Source: Alnus glutinosa
Taxonomy: Eukaryota > Streptophyta > Magnoliopsida > Fagales > Betulaceae
DNA length: 64,000 nucleotides
Reading direction: 5' to 3'
Assembly (NCBI RefSeq): GCF_958979055.1
Contig: NC_084886.1
Location: forward strand, 9,397,654 to 9,461,653
Shown: in pieces, positions 12,256-23,600 of the stretch
Layout: the number at the start of each line of letters is the position of its first letter
How positions within the stretch are numbered: position 1 is the stretch's first letter
The notes under the pieces: generated by a model
The model's input: only the letters and a program-made list of their open reading frames with translations
What the model was told of the DNA's origin: nothing
The model's database searches: none
Position numbers and translations under genes: made by a program

Positions 12256-13793
12256 ATGTCAGCTGCTGTGGGAGCTATCTCGGCAACCAAGGACGTTTCC
12301 TTCAATCCTCAAATGGAGGAAGAGGAGCTCAAGAATAACAAGAACAGCAAGACTGGTGCTGAACCAAGTCATGAGTTCCCCCACACTGATGGTGGCCATG
12401 AAGATGATGACGATGATGATGAGAAAGAGGAAGAGCATGTTACCAAGTTGATCAAGTCCGAGAAGGAATTGGATCTTGGCCCTCAAATTTCTCTCAAGGA
12501 GCAACTTGAAAAGGATAAAGTATGATTTTCATTACCTTTTTTCTTTGCATTTGGCTCTCCCTCTCTTTTTAGATTTTTGCATGGTTGGATTGACAAAACT
12601 TGGTTACTTTGATTTGCGTGTGTGTGTGTATGGGCGTGTTGTTTTTTTGGTTTTCTTTTTGTTTCCGAAAGGACGATGAAAGTTTGAGGAAATGGAAGGA
12701 ACAACTTCTTGGAAATGTTGATCTCTCAGCTGTTGGAGGTATTCTCTCTTTCTCTCTCTCTCTCTACACTATTTGGGTTTACTTGAAGACTCTATTGCAT
12801 GGAAAGTAATCTCTCATACTTCATGGTAATTTCATTTAAGAGGACAACGTGCCGTATAATCTGATCACTTTTCAGTGCTTACTGTACAAACCTAAGAATT
12901 TCTAGTACTCACAGCCGGAAATACTCCTCCCTTTTCTCTGTTTCCATTGAAGCCCATTGCAGATTGTTGTAAAAGCCAAAGAACCCATTTTTCCATTTTT
13001 TTTTTCTTTCTGATTCAGTGGGATTGCTTGAATCCTGCTTGCCTTTTAGCCTTTGGGAAATTTCAGAGGTCATGCTAAGCTCCTTCCCATTCTGTAGACT
13101 GACAGATATTTGTTTCTTCAAAATGTTTTTTTTTTCTAAAAATAGAAACAGAGTATAATTGTTTACATTCTATTGTTGAAATCAGAGACTAAAGAACCAG
13201 AAGTGAAGATACAAAGCCTCACGATACTATGCCGGGGCCGGCCAGATCTCGTTTTGCCAATCCCATTTGTTAACAATTCTAAAAGCAGTCTCTTCAGCCT
13301 CAAGGAAGGAAGCCGGTACAGCATCAAATTTACCTTCACTGTCTCCAGCAACATCGTCTCTGGCCTCAAATACACCAACGTTGTGTGGAAGACCGGAGTG
13401 AGAGGTAGAAGAGGCCTTTCAATGGCATTCATACCAATTTAACAGCTCTACACTTTCCTCTTATGTTGTTGCTCATGAAATTCTTTGGCAGTGGACAATT
13501 CAAAGAGAATGTTGGGAACTTTTAGCCCTCAGCAACAGCCTTATACGTTTGAAATGGAAGAAGAAACTACCCCTTCTGGCATGTTTGCAAGAGGCTCTTA
13601 TTATGCAAGAACCAAGGTAATAAACGTTGACCCTAGAAAAACAAACCCAATTTCAGCATTACAGAGGGAAAGAAATCTGCATTGATTTTTGGCTCTGCTG
13701 TTTTTGTCTCAGTTTGTGGATGATGATGGCAAATGCTATTTGGACGCGAGTTACTGCTTCGAAATTCAGAAGAGCTGGCCAAAACCCTTTTGA
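12256..13793 (+). CDS. RHOGDI1: Rho GDP-dissociation inhibitor
   Basis: RhoGDI binds prenylated ROP/Rac GTPases in the GDP state and keeps them soluble in the cytosol. In plants this restricts ROP activity, for example to one site per root hair. Exons: 12256-12519, 12672-12738, 13186-13404, 13492-13616 and 13713-13793, all with GT-AG introns and agreeing phases, giving 251 residues. Residues 1-80 are an acidic, low-complexity tail with a run of Asp and Glu. The regulatory helix (SLRKWKEQLLG) follows. Then comes the immunoglobulin-like prenyl-binding domain (FTLKEGSRY-type SLKEGSRYSIKF, SGLKYTNVVWKTGV, DNSKRMLGTFSPQ, PSGMFARGSYYARTKF). The end FEIQKSWPKPF is typical of the family. Arabidopsis has three paralogues (SCN1/GDI1 and two others), so the numbered symbol is provisional. 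Confidence 0.95.
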
Positions 13794-14780
13794 TCTTCTA
13801 TCTGGTATCTCATTGGCATTGGCTTGGAAGCGCTTCAAGCAGTCACTTTAGAGAGAGATTCTTCTTCTGGCTTGTTGTACTTGTATTATTACAAATGGCA
13901 AAGTGATAATCCATTTTTATTTCAATTTAACTGCACCACTGTACATGGAATGCTTCATGATCATCATCTTCTTCAGTATGATTCAGTCCCATGATGTCTC
14001 AAATTTAGTTGATATTTTCTTGAATGGGTGGGGATGGGATGAAAATGGATCCCAAGTGAAAAAAAATATGGAATCCAATAGGTCTAGCTTTTAACTACTG
14101 CTTATGCTTTCCTGGGCAAAGTGCCAAAAGGCAGGTCAATTTTTTGGTGGTCCAAACCTTTTATTATATGATGAACACATGCATCCTCCAATGCATCTAG
14201 AAAAAGAAAAGGAAAAGAGAAAAGACGTAACAGGAACCATCAAGTGTTCCTTATCCTCATTATCTACATTAAAAATTTGTATTGGGAAAACTACTGTGTG
14301 AGCCGGACCTTCTTTATCTCTCTGTTTGTTATTAACTCTATCAATAGTTCTAGCACCTCTGGTTTAGGATGCTGTGAGATTGACGGGGTGATTCTTGGCC
14401 ATAGTTTAGTTAGTCTGTAGGTTTCCTCTTTTTCACCTTTTTGTATATGTAACAGAATAAACCGAACAACAGACAACCAACATTAAAGCAACAAAAACCC
14501 AAAAAAAAAAAAAAAGGGTCATAACCAAATACAATTATACAAGCAAACAAATGGAAAAATTCAATCTAGACAGACAGCTAGCCTCCCACCACTTCGGAGG
14601 GAAACCTCGATGGTAGAAGGCGAACAAGAATGCTGCCAGCAAAGCTGGCTGTAGCGGCCCTTGATGGAACTTGGGAGTACTAACAAGAGAACCCCATAAA
14701 ACTTAGCTCATTACCGGCTTCCAAGGGAACTTAGAGAGACTAAAAGGTATATTTCAATGGTTGAGGGATCTCTTTCTAGT
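13794..14780. other. RhoGDI 3' flank and spacer
   Basis: The likely 3' untranslated region runs to about 14100. Beyond it nothing coding is seen. Open frames here are short and without domain features. Confidence 0.45.
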
Positions 14781-15500
14781 AGGCATGTACAAACGGAGTG
14801 GTAATAACCGCTCCCCAACAGCTAACCGTTTATAACCGCAAACCCCATAACCGCTTTTAAAAGCGTTTATAAATAACCGCTAACCGCCTAGGCGAAGGCG
14901 GTTAACAGTTTTAGGGGTAGACGAAGGCGATTAATAACCCGCTAACCGCCTACCCTCATAATATATATATATATATATATATATTGAAAAAAAATACATA
15001 TATTAAAAATTTGTTTGTATTTGGTTATTTAGATTTGTAATTTTTTGGAGTAATTGGTTATTTGGATTTGTAATGTTTTGGAGTATTTGGTTATTTGGAG
15101 TTGGACTTGTATTTAGATTTGTAATCTTTTGGTTTTGAATTTGTATTTGAATTTGTAATGTTTTGGTTTTGGATTGGTATTTGGTTATTTGGATTTGTAA
15201 TGTTTGGTTTTGGATTTGTTTGTATTTGGTTATTTGAATTTGTATGTTTTGGATTTGAATTTGGATTTGTAATGTTTTGGTTTTAGATTTGTAGTGTTTT
15301 GGATTTGTATTTTTTTTTAATAGATATTTTGGATTTGTATTTAGATTTGTTAATTTTGTACCACAAGGTCCAATTTTTAATTTTTTTTTTCTTTTTTGAA
15401 AAAATTAAAACCTGTCCAAAAACCGGCCCAAAGCCTAAATTAAAAAGCGGTTTTCAAACCACCGGTTATAAACATAATAACCACTAACCACGATTACAAA
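14781..15500. repeat. aaccgc-rich hAT-like end plus a ttggatttgtaat minisatellite
   Basis: From 14784 (taggcatgtacaaacgg) many copies of aaccgc, gctaaccg and gcggtta occur in both orientations up to about 14955. Dense short subterminal motifs of this sort are typical of hAT elements. After a (ta)n run (14958-14985) about 350 bp (15006-15355) consist of variants of tttggatttgtaatg. The last part (15420-15490) again has ccggttataa/aaccac motifs. No transposase is seen, so it is probably a decayed non-autonomous element with an expanded minisatellite. Confidence 0.45.
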
Positions 15501-16031
15501 ATATAAACATCAATCTAAAGAGGGTGGTGGAGGGACATCTAGTTGGAGAGGAGGAAAGGAGAGAAGAACGCCCCAAGCTCTGCTCAGAGGTTTTTGGGAG
15601 AGAAAGAGTCTTCAATATATTTTTACTCTTAATTATCTTCAATATCGTCTGTCGGCTGCTTATTAATTCATAAATAGTTCTGTCAATCAAAAATCTTGTC
15701 AAAACCAGATATTGCCAATCCGTTGAACCATCTAATTCCCAATCTGACACTATCATCAAGGCTTTGTTTAGTTGTTGGCAAAACTAAATATCAATCATCA
15801 TGGTAGTTAAGAGCATGAGTGTGTTTGGTAGTATGAAATATATGGCAGCTGTGGCTGCACATTGGGGTGTCCCGCTCAGTGAAAAGAATATATATATATA
15901 TACTCATCAAAGATTTTGGTATCCCATCACACGAGCAAAATCAAATCATTTGAGTAATTTCTAGTTACTTCAATTGTTACTTAAATAAGTAAAGTTGAAC
16001 TGCCACCTCGCTGAGTTCCGCTATCAACTAA

Positions 16032-16307
16032 GGATACGTTTGGTATTGCAATTTCGTACACAAAAAGTGTAATTTTAAACTGAATCACAGAAAATGAATC
16101 GTTTGACGTTTTTACAAATTCTGCGCTTTAATCGTAGTTGATGAGGGTTTTTTTTTAAGGAAAAAAAAACGTACAATTTTAAAGGCTAAACTGTAATTTT
16201 AAAGATCAAACTATGATTTTACCAAACTCTTAACTGTGTTTTTAAAAATCACATTTTAAAATCGTTATTTTTAAATCACTTTTTGAATTCGCAAATCCAA
16301 ACAGACC
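16032..16307. mobile_element. Harbinger-like MITE, family A, copy 1 (276 bp)
   Basis: The termini are ggatacgtttgg at the left and ccaaacagacc at the right, roughly inverted. They are flanked by taa (left) and ata (right), an imperfect 3-bp target duplication. The interior (gtaattttaaa, aaaggctaaact, ttttaaaaatcacattttaaaatcg) matches the element at 31253-31567. Family A therefore has two copies here. Confidence 0.7.
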
Positions 16308-17253
16308 ATAATTATAGTTGTCTAGCAAGTGATAAAATAAATAACTACGATCTTAAAATGGGACTGGGATTGCCCGAATTGCAAGGGATCTCATGAAAGT
16401 CCTCATCGGGTCTCTCACAATTTCCTGCCCGCACGGAGCAGCCAATTGCAGGGGATCTGATCCCTTAAAATGGGATCTTTAATACAATAGTCCAAAGCCA
16501 TTTAATATTTATATGCTCAACTTTGGCTGCCCAGAGCCCCCCATGTGCTTTACATTCATCGGCTTCTCCAAATATTCCAGTATTCTTTTGTTCGTTTTCG
16601 TTGTGACCCCTGACCAGACATTATTATGGCTTGCACTTGGCATGTAGCTGAATTATTTCCTGAAGCTTCGTGCTTTTTCTTTTCTTTTCTTTTTTATCAC
16701 AACACACTATCATTATGTCCATTGTCCAGGCCCATCCAATTGGCTTACCGCATTGTTATTCACTTTTGAGACCATGCCTGTAACAGTCACTTCCTGTCCA
16801 TTCTGGCTAAGAAAGTAAGCCTTGCAAGCGAAAAGCCCAGAAAAATAGAAAGGAATGCGAGGTTATCGATGCAGATTTTTTGCAGCCATTTAACTGTGAA
16901 GGAAAAATAAGTCGCTGAATTCGAAATTGGGGCAGGAAATTATAGAAAATTCAATGCACTTGCATGTTCTTTTTCTTTGTATTTGTTTATCTATTTTGTT
17001 TCAATCTAGAAGATGCCACATTACAAAGCAGTAACAATTAAGAAAATCCAAAACTTTGACTCACTCGTAGCATACAAAATCGTCAACATCCACCTATAAA
17101 AAAGCCACTCCTCCAGTGTAATTTTCTGCACAAAAATATGCTGTTATAGCGATTCTACATGTCTTCAGTTCCAAAACTTCTTAAATGGACAAATCAACCA
17201 AAGAAAATCAATGACAGAAACTATTTGCCTCACTATACAATGAAAACTATAAC
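16308..17253. other. Spacer and MACPF gene 3' flank
   Basis: There are no coding features. The part from about 17000 to 17253 is probably the 3' untranslated region of the minus-strand MACPF gene. Confidence 0.4.
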
Positions 17254-19873
17254 TCACCAATAGTCTAACAGAGCAAACTTTACATGCAAACCAATCTTAC
17301 CACCCTGGGTGACTAACTTAGCAGCTGTAACTAACCAATGCCCTGGAGCATCATGGGGTCCCCGCACCACCTCAGCCGACTCCACGTATTTAAGCAGCTT
17401 AGTGGAACGAACAGGTATAGGTGGACCATCCGGATATACACCAGAGTTCAGCATATTTGGAGTCTGCTTTTGTGGACCAGCAACAGTCCGCTGTGTGAAT
17501 GTAAATGTTGTGCTCAGATTTGTGAGGAAATTTGACTTGCGAGAACCTTCTGGTGCACCGCTCCACTCTGTCTTTCGGATGGAGCAATTAGATAAGTGGG
17601 TAAAGAGAAGACGTAGGTGAAGTACCGTCTTGGGCCACTTTCCTTTACTAAAGAGCTGAGCACCTGTTACAATATAAACACCACTAGAATCTCCCTGCAG
17701 CCAGCTGGGATCATGCTTAACCGCCGCTGTGCACACATTTGAGAAACTCTTCCATTTGACTGGTTCTAGGAACTGGTCACAAAGCTCATGATTATCAGAA
17801 CCTCGCCAGAGAAATGAGCTGCTTGTGGTTGTGGTACCCAAAGAAAGGGTCATTGTATTCGGAAGGCTTGAGATATGCTGTAAATGTAATGCTAACCGGT
17901 TGCTTTTCTTCCCTTCTAAGTACAAGCGTAGGCCAACTACCGGTTTTTCATCAGTGGAAACCTGAAAGTGAACCACATTAGAACTATGATGGTAGAGGTA
18001 CCAACCAAACATTGGTAATATTTTCAGGAAACATGCACAAGTAGCTAACTCAAGGAAAAAAGTACTGATACAAATTCTTTGAAAGTTGGAACTTTGAAAA
18101 TCATTAACATAAGGGCAGGCTTGCATTATAACAATTCATGGAAAGGAGTTGAGCTCAATGAGCTTATACATATGAGGCTTGTCTTACCCAGACCCCTTGA
18201 TTCACCTACGTATATCTACAAACAGGATGTTAGGTTTTATATTTGTGTTTGCAAATTTGTGTCGAAACATGGGTCATTTGGGTGTAATTAGTAATAGTTG
18301 ACTTACGATTGAGTCTGGTGCAAAAGTCGGTTCAAGAATTTCATTTTATGAAGACTCGAGCGACCCTTGCTCGATTAACGCTCGAGCGAACAAGTTGGAA
18401 GCTCAAACAGAAACTTAACTCAATCCCTCGCACAATTGTTGCTCAAGCGAACCAGTTTAAAAGCCTATACAGAAATTTCGCCCGACTCTCACTTAAGCAA
18501 GTTTGTGCAAATTGTAATTCTGTCTTAAATACGATTCCTTGTTTAACCCAAATTGTTATCCTACCTATATATACCTTGCTTTGCACGACTTTTCATTAAG
18601 AGAGAGGGTATTGTGAGAAAACCTGAAAAATCCTGAAAAGAGAGAGAAAGCCTAACCTTTTCCTGAGCCTAAATTTCCCTGCTTCTCTCCTTTATCACCA
18701 ATAATCCTCAATCCTACCTTGAGTGTTGGTGTTTGGCTAATGAGTTCATCAGAGCAGCTAGAGTTCTAGAGAGCGGGCAAGTTCGTTTGTGGCAAATTCT
18801 TGTAGAAGAAGGCCAGAGTTCTGGAGCAGCTTTGGAGTGGAGATCGAGTGAGTCACTCATGGAGTTACAAGATGTGGTCAAGTCTACAAAGGTTTTGTAA
18901 GTTCTTAAACATGTCGTAACAATTTTCTTCTATAGTGGAATTTGCTTGTGGCTGTGCGATGCCAGAGTGGTTTTTCTTTTTAAAAGTTCTTCAAAAGTTC
19001 TTCAAAAGTTTTCCACTTCGTTAACAAAAATCCATGTGCTTTATCTATTTATTTAGTGCATATATATTGTGGAATTTTTCTTTTTTATTAATATTCTTGT
19101 TGTTGTCGCGTTTGCCTCTCATAATTTTAAATTGGTAAAAAATTCCTTAAAACACCTATTCAACACCCCCAGCCAACAACCCCCCTCGCTTTTTTTCTAG
19201 GTGTGTTAGTTGGGTCTTAACCGTTTTTCATAAGACATGGGTAAGGTTATGGCTGCCGTTGCCAATCACATCCCACACTAGAGTGCATGTGGCATGCATA
19301 CCCAACTACATGCAAAATGGTAGTGAGCCTATTTCAGTTTACAGAAACCCTACTTTTGTAATTTACTTAGTATGATCCAGTATGTATGTGGATTGTAGTC
19401 TCTCATAACCATTATTGAAACAAGAGAATATAAACATAAAAGAGGGAGATTAATCATGAGAAAGCCACTCAAAAAGCTATGGCCGTATCCAAAGTCATCA
19501 GCCTAGACAACAATTTAAGTCATTAACATTAACATTATTAATAATGAGGTTTTGTATATATATGACTCCCAGGTAATTTCTAACTATTAATGCAGAGCAC
19601 AAGAAACCAATGGCTCATTAGCAAAACCAAAATTCTGTGCGCGCGCACATGCTTGCATGTTTGGGTGCGTGTGTGCCAGCGCACATATGTGTCTCTTGCT
19701 CTAATAGCCAGCCAAAAAGGCATAGGTAAATCAAGGCAAAATAAAATAAAAATAAATAAAATAAAAAGGAAAAAAAGAAAAGAAAGATAATTGAATAAGT
19801 TGGGCTTTACTGTGGTACAAAATTGCAAGTTTCTTTTGCTGGTAAGCTATACTTTGTAAACTAAGAATAATTA

Positions 19874-19914
<41 letters not shown>

Positions 19915-20596
19915 ACAAAAAGCTTTTGCTTTTATGATCTTTTATCTCCTTTATTTCCACTTGTAGATTATATGGAATATTATCACATAAAATTCAAGAC
20001 CTAAAAACTGACTGAAGTATGTAAATGGCACAAAAGGGCCAACAGAACATGTGCATGTGTGCTAGCGGATATAGACATATATATAAAGGATGAGAGTACC
20101 TGGGTAGAGCTGACATAGATCTTAGGACCCATGAAACTGAATTGCAGGTGAGGGCAATTGGCCTTTCTCCATTGATGCCTTAGAGGCAGCTCACAAAACA
20201 TAGGTGCCCATTGCCTAGGAACTTGAAACTCCAAGAAGTGCTGTAAATCCTCTGGAGAGGGCTTGTCTGAAAGGAGAATAAGTAAATCAAAGCTGCCCCA
20301 CTATGTTTTATGATAATCAAATGATAAGTCAAAACTCCACTATTACATGACTTTAATATAAAGATACAGAAAATGAAAAAGGAACCTAATGAAGAAAAGG
20401 TGATAGGATGGATACTTTACAATGCCATATTGCAATGAATTCTACCAATTCATAAATGGTCAAGTGGAACTTATACTCTTTGCAAAAGTCAGTCCTGTGG
20501 GGAAGATAAGCCAATTTGTCTCTTATCACTTCAGAAATCTTCTTGTCATTGTTGTTTGAAAAAACAATAACAGCAACAACAACAACATGAAGCTAA

Positions 20597-20629
<33 letters not shown>

Positions 20630-23600
20630 GTATTTTTTCTTCATTCTTTTTGGCAAGTAAGGCTGAGTTTCTTTCTTCTCACCAATATTTTATATAATTT
20701 CACAAATATTTCTACCTTCACTGGCCTCTGCAGTCCTGCCAAAATACATTTCTAACTTTCGAGATATAAATTTCAACCAGAAACAATCATGAGTGATAGT
20801 TATGTATTAGTGAAAACTGTGCAATGGATATTAGTAAATAACTAAGAACTTAACATTTAACTCTATCCTATTGACTGGAATTAGAGTACTTACAGCGTAG
20901 ATACAAGTTGATTGCATGACTAAGATAACCACTGCCTGGAATCCCAGTAAGAAGAGAAGTGATAGGAACAAACTTGAAGAGGATTGCTTCAGGTTTAGCA
21001 GGCACTGTCTGGAGCCAATGGGAGTGACCATGCAAGAACACATCCCCTCCCCTTTTTGAGCAAATGATAGTGAGGCCCTGTTCCAAGTTGAAATTTAAAT
21101 TAAAATATGATCCACAGGCCACAATTGTTACCCATAATATATACTAGATACTTTGTGTTCTTGGCTTACATCCTTGCTTGATGTTTCTGAAGTACTTGTC
21201 AACTGCATTGTGCTTGAATGTAATACACGATTAAAGACCTCGGGAACCTAGAGGATTAAATCACTTCATTAATCATATACATCTAATGAATTACAACATC
21301 AAATAGTAGGATGAAGCACAATACTTTCTGTTTGCCATCTCTTGTTTTCCTCTGTAATAGTGAAGGGCTTCTTTGATCTGAAAATAGGAAATCTCCAAGG
21401 TCTTCCAAATATCTTCTGAGATCGGCAGGAGGAATGGGTGAGGAGGGTTTCTGCTTAACACAAAGTAAGTCTTGACCGCCAACAGCCATTCCTACTATCA
21501 TGTGTGTCCCATATGTCTGGATGAACCTGCCTAATAAAATTAAATTGATCAGCATCCAAATCCCAAAGCAGCCCAAGGTCAAGCATGACCCATTGTCCTG
21601 CATGCTTCGATGAGTAATAAACATATCTAGTACAATGTTTAATATTAAGAAACTAGGAGAGCCAAAATAGGATGGTACTAATAAACATCCAGTTCAAAAA
21701 ATGTTATATCACATAGCTGCTTCCAGTAACTCATATTTTCCATCCCTCCCCCTCCCCTCCCCCACACCACACCATACGCACACAAAACACAAACAGGTAG
21801 AAGGAATAGAAACAAACAAAAGAATCTTCAATTTGACAAGTAGGAGGAAAACTAAATGCCCTCAAAGTCCAAGTAACACTAGATGCTGGCAAGACATCTC
21901 TTTGTTATATTCTGTTTTTCAGTCTTTCTCCATCAACTCATTTACACATTATTTCAATCAGGACAACTAAAACATGGCTTCTTTCTTTATCTTTTCTTTT
22001 TTTCTTTTTTTCTTTTTCTTAAGATTGGGGGGAAGGGTGTCCCTGGTTTTTAATTAATCTTTCATTTTCTGCTTTTCACCATTCAGCTTGAAACTGAATG
22101 TGTCACTCGGTGCTAGGAAGAAGGTAAAGTTTATAATGTGTCACTCTCATGGGTTTGATTATTTGGATGGAGCCTTTGGTGAGTGCTACTGTAATGATTC
22201 TGAATTCAACAAAGGAGATTTAGGGATTCACAGCATGAAATGTTTTTTATGAAGGAAAATGTCTAGTATCCTCAACTAGTATAAGGATATATTTATGCTT
22301 AAGCAGGAGCATGGAAGTGTTATTAAAGACACTTTATTCAAGGGAATGCGTGATGAGCTTCAAATGTACATGCTACAACTAATGAAACTATATTATGTTC
22401 CAAAATTTCCTTTTAAATTGGTTTTTCAACTAGAACCATAAATTTCAAAAGGCAAGCTTGGGGGTTTAAACAAAATGTATAGACTAAGGAAGAGAATTCT
22501 AGGAATAAAAGGAAATTTGTAGCACATTGGAATGTTGTCTTTACGCGCCTTGCATAAGATTGGGAGGTGGACGTGGAGATGGTCCTTTCTTTATATGAGC
22601 AGTTGTATTCTCATCGAATTTAGCATGGAGCGGTTGACAGGTTAGTTTGGAGTCCCTCTAAGAGGGGGCAATTTGAAGTGAAGTCATTCTATAAAGCCTT
22701 AGCTAGTCAAGAGGTTTTCTCTTTTCCTTGAAAGAATATTTGGCATGTTAAGGCTCTATCACGAGTGTCCTTTTTTGTGTGGACAGCAGCCTTAGGAAAG
22801 ATCTTGATGCACATGACAATCTGCGTAGGCGTCATATAGTAGTGGTTGAGTGGTGTTGTATGTGCAAGAAAAATGGGGAATCTATTGACCACCTCTTACT
22901 TCACTATGATGTTGCATGGGATATATGGAGATTTTTTTATAGTTTGTTTGGGTGGAGTGGGTCATGCCGCAACGGGTGCTAGATTTGTTGAATAGTTGGG
23001 GCAGTTCATTGGGTCGTGGTCAAGTTAAGCAAATTTGGAAGCAAGTTCCCTTATGTGCCATGTGGGGTCTTTAGCGTGAGATGAACGCTCGGCATTTTGA
23101 AGATATAGAAATGCCGGTGTTGGAGTTGCGTCGAAACGTGCTTAAAACTTTATTTGTATGGGTCTCGGCTCATCATAGCCCGAGTCATGTTACGTTTGCA
23201 AAGTTTTCATTTCTTACTCTTCTGTTTCCTCTTTTTAGGGGTACTTTTTGTATACTTCATGTATACTAGGGTTGCGTCTTTCTGCGCTTTTTAATGATAT
23301 GACATTATTTATAAAAAAATAAATAAATAAATAAAAAATCTAGGATTAAATGATGCAGATCAGAAGTATGATAAACAACTATTAAGAAATTATAAAACTA
23401 GGGAAATATTTAAAATAAGATCTCATGAATATAAGAGGTAGTTAAGAAGCTCTAGGAGGTTCTGTTGACGATAAAAATGCTATGGTTGACAAGTTGTTAT
23501 GTTCTATAGCAATCCAATCTGACAATAGCTTTTGGACTGGCGTTTTCCACAGTTGTTCAAAAGTTCTTATTCTCCTCATGCTCAAGTGGTATCTTCATTA

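Noticed and set aside
15006..15355. Possible CRISPR-like or gene-regulatory array of ttggatttgtaat
   Set aside because: Units have no spacers and variable length; a simple minisatellite in a plant genome.
19596..19690. gcgcgcacatg/gtgtgtgcc alternating stretch considered as a regulatory palindrome
   Set aside because: Mixed purine-pyrimidine run without symmetrical arms of useful length.
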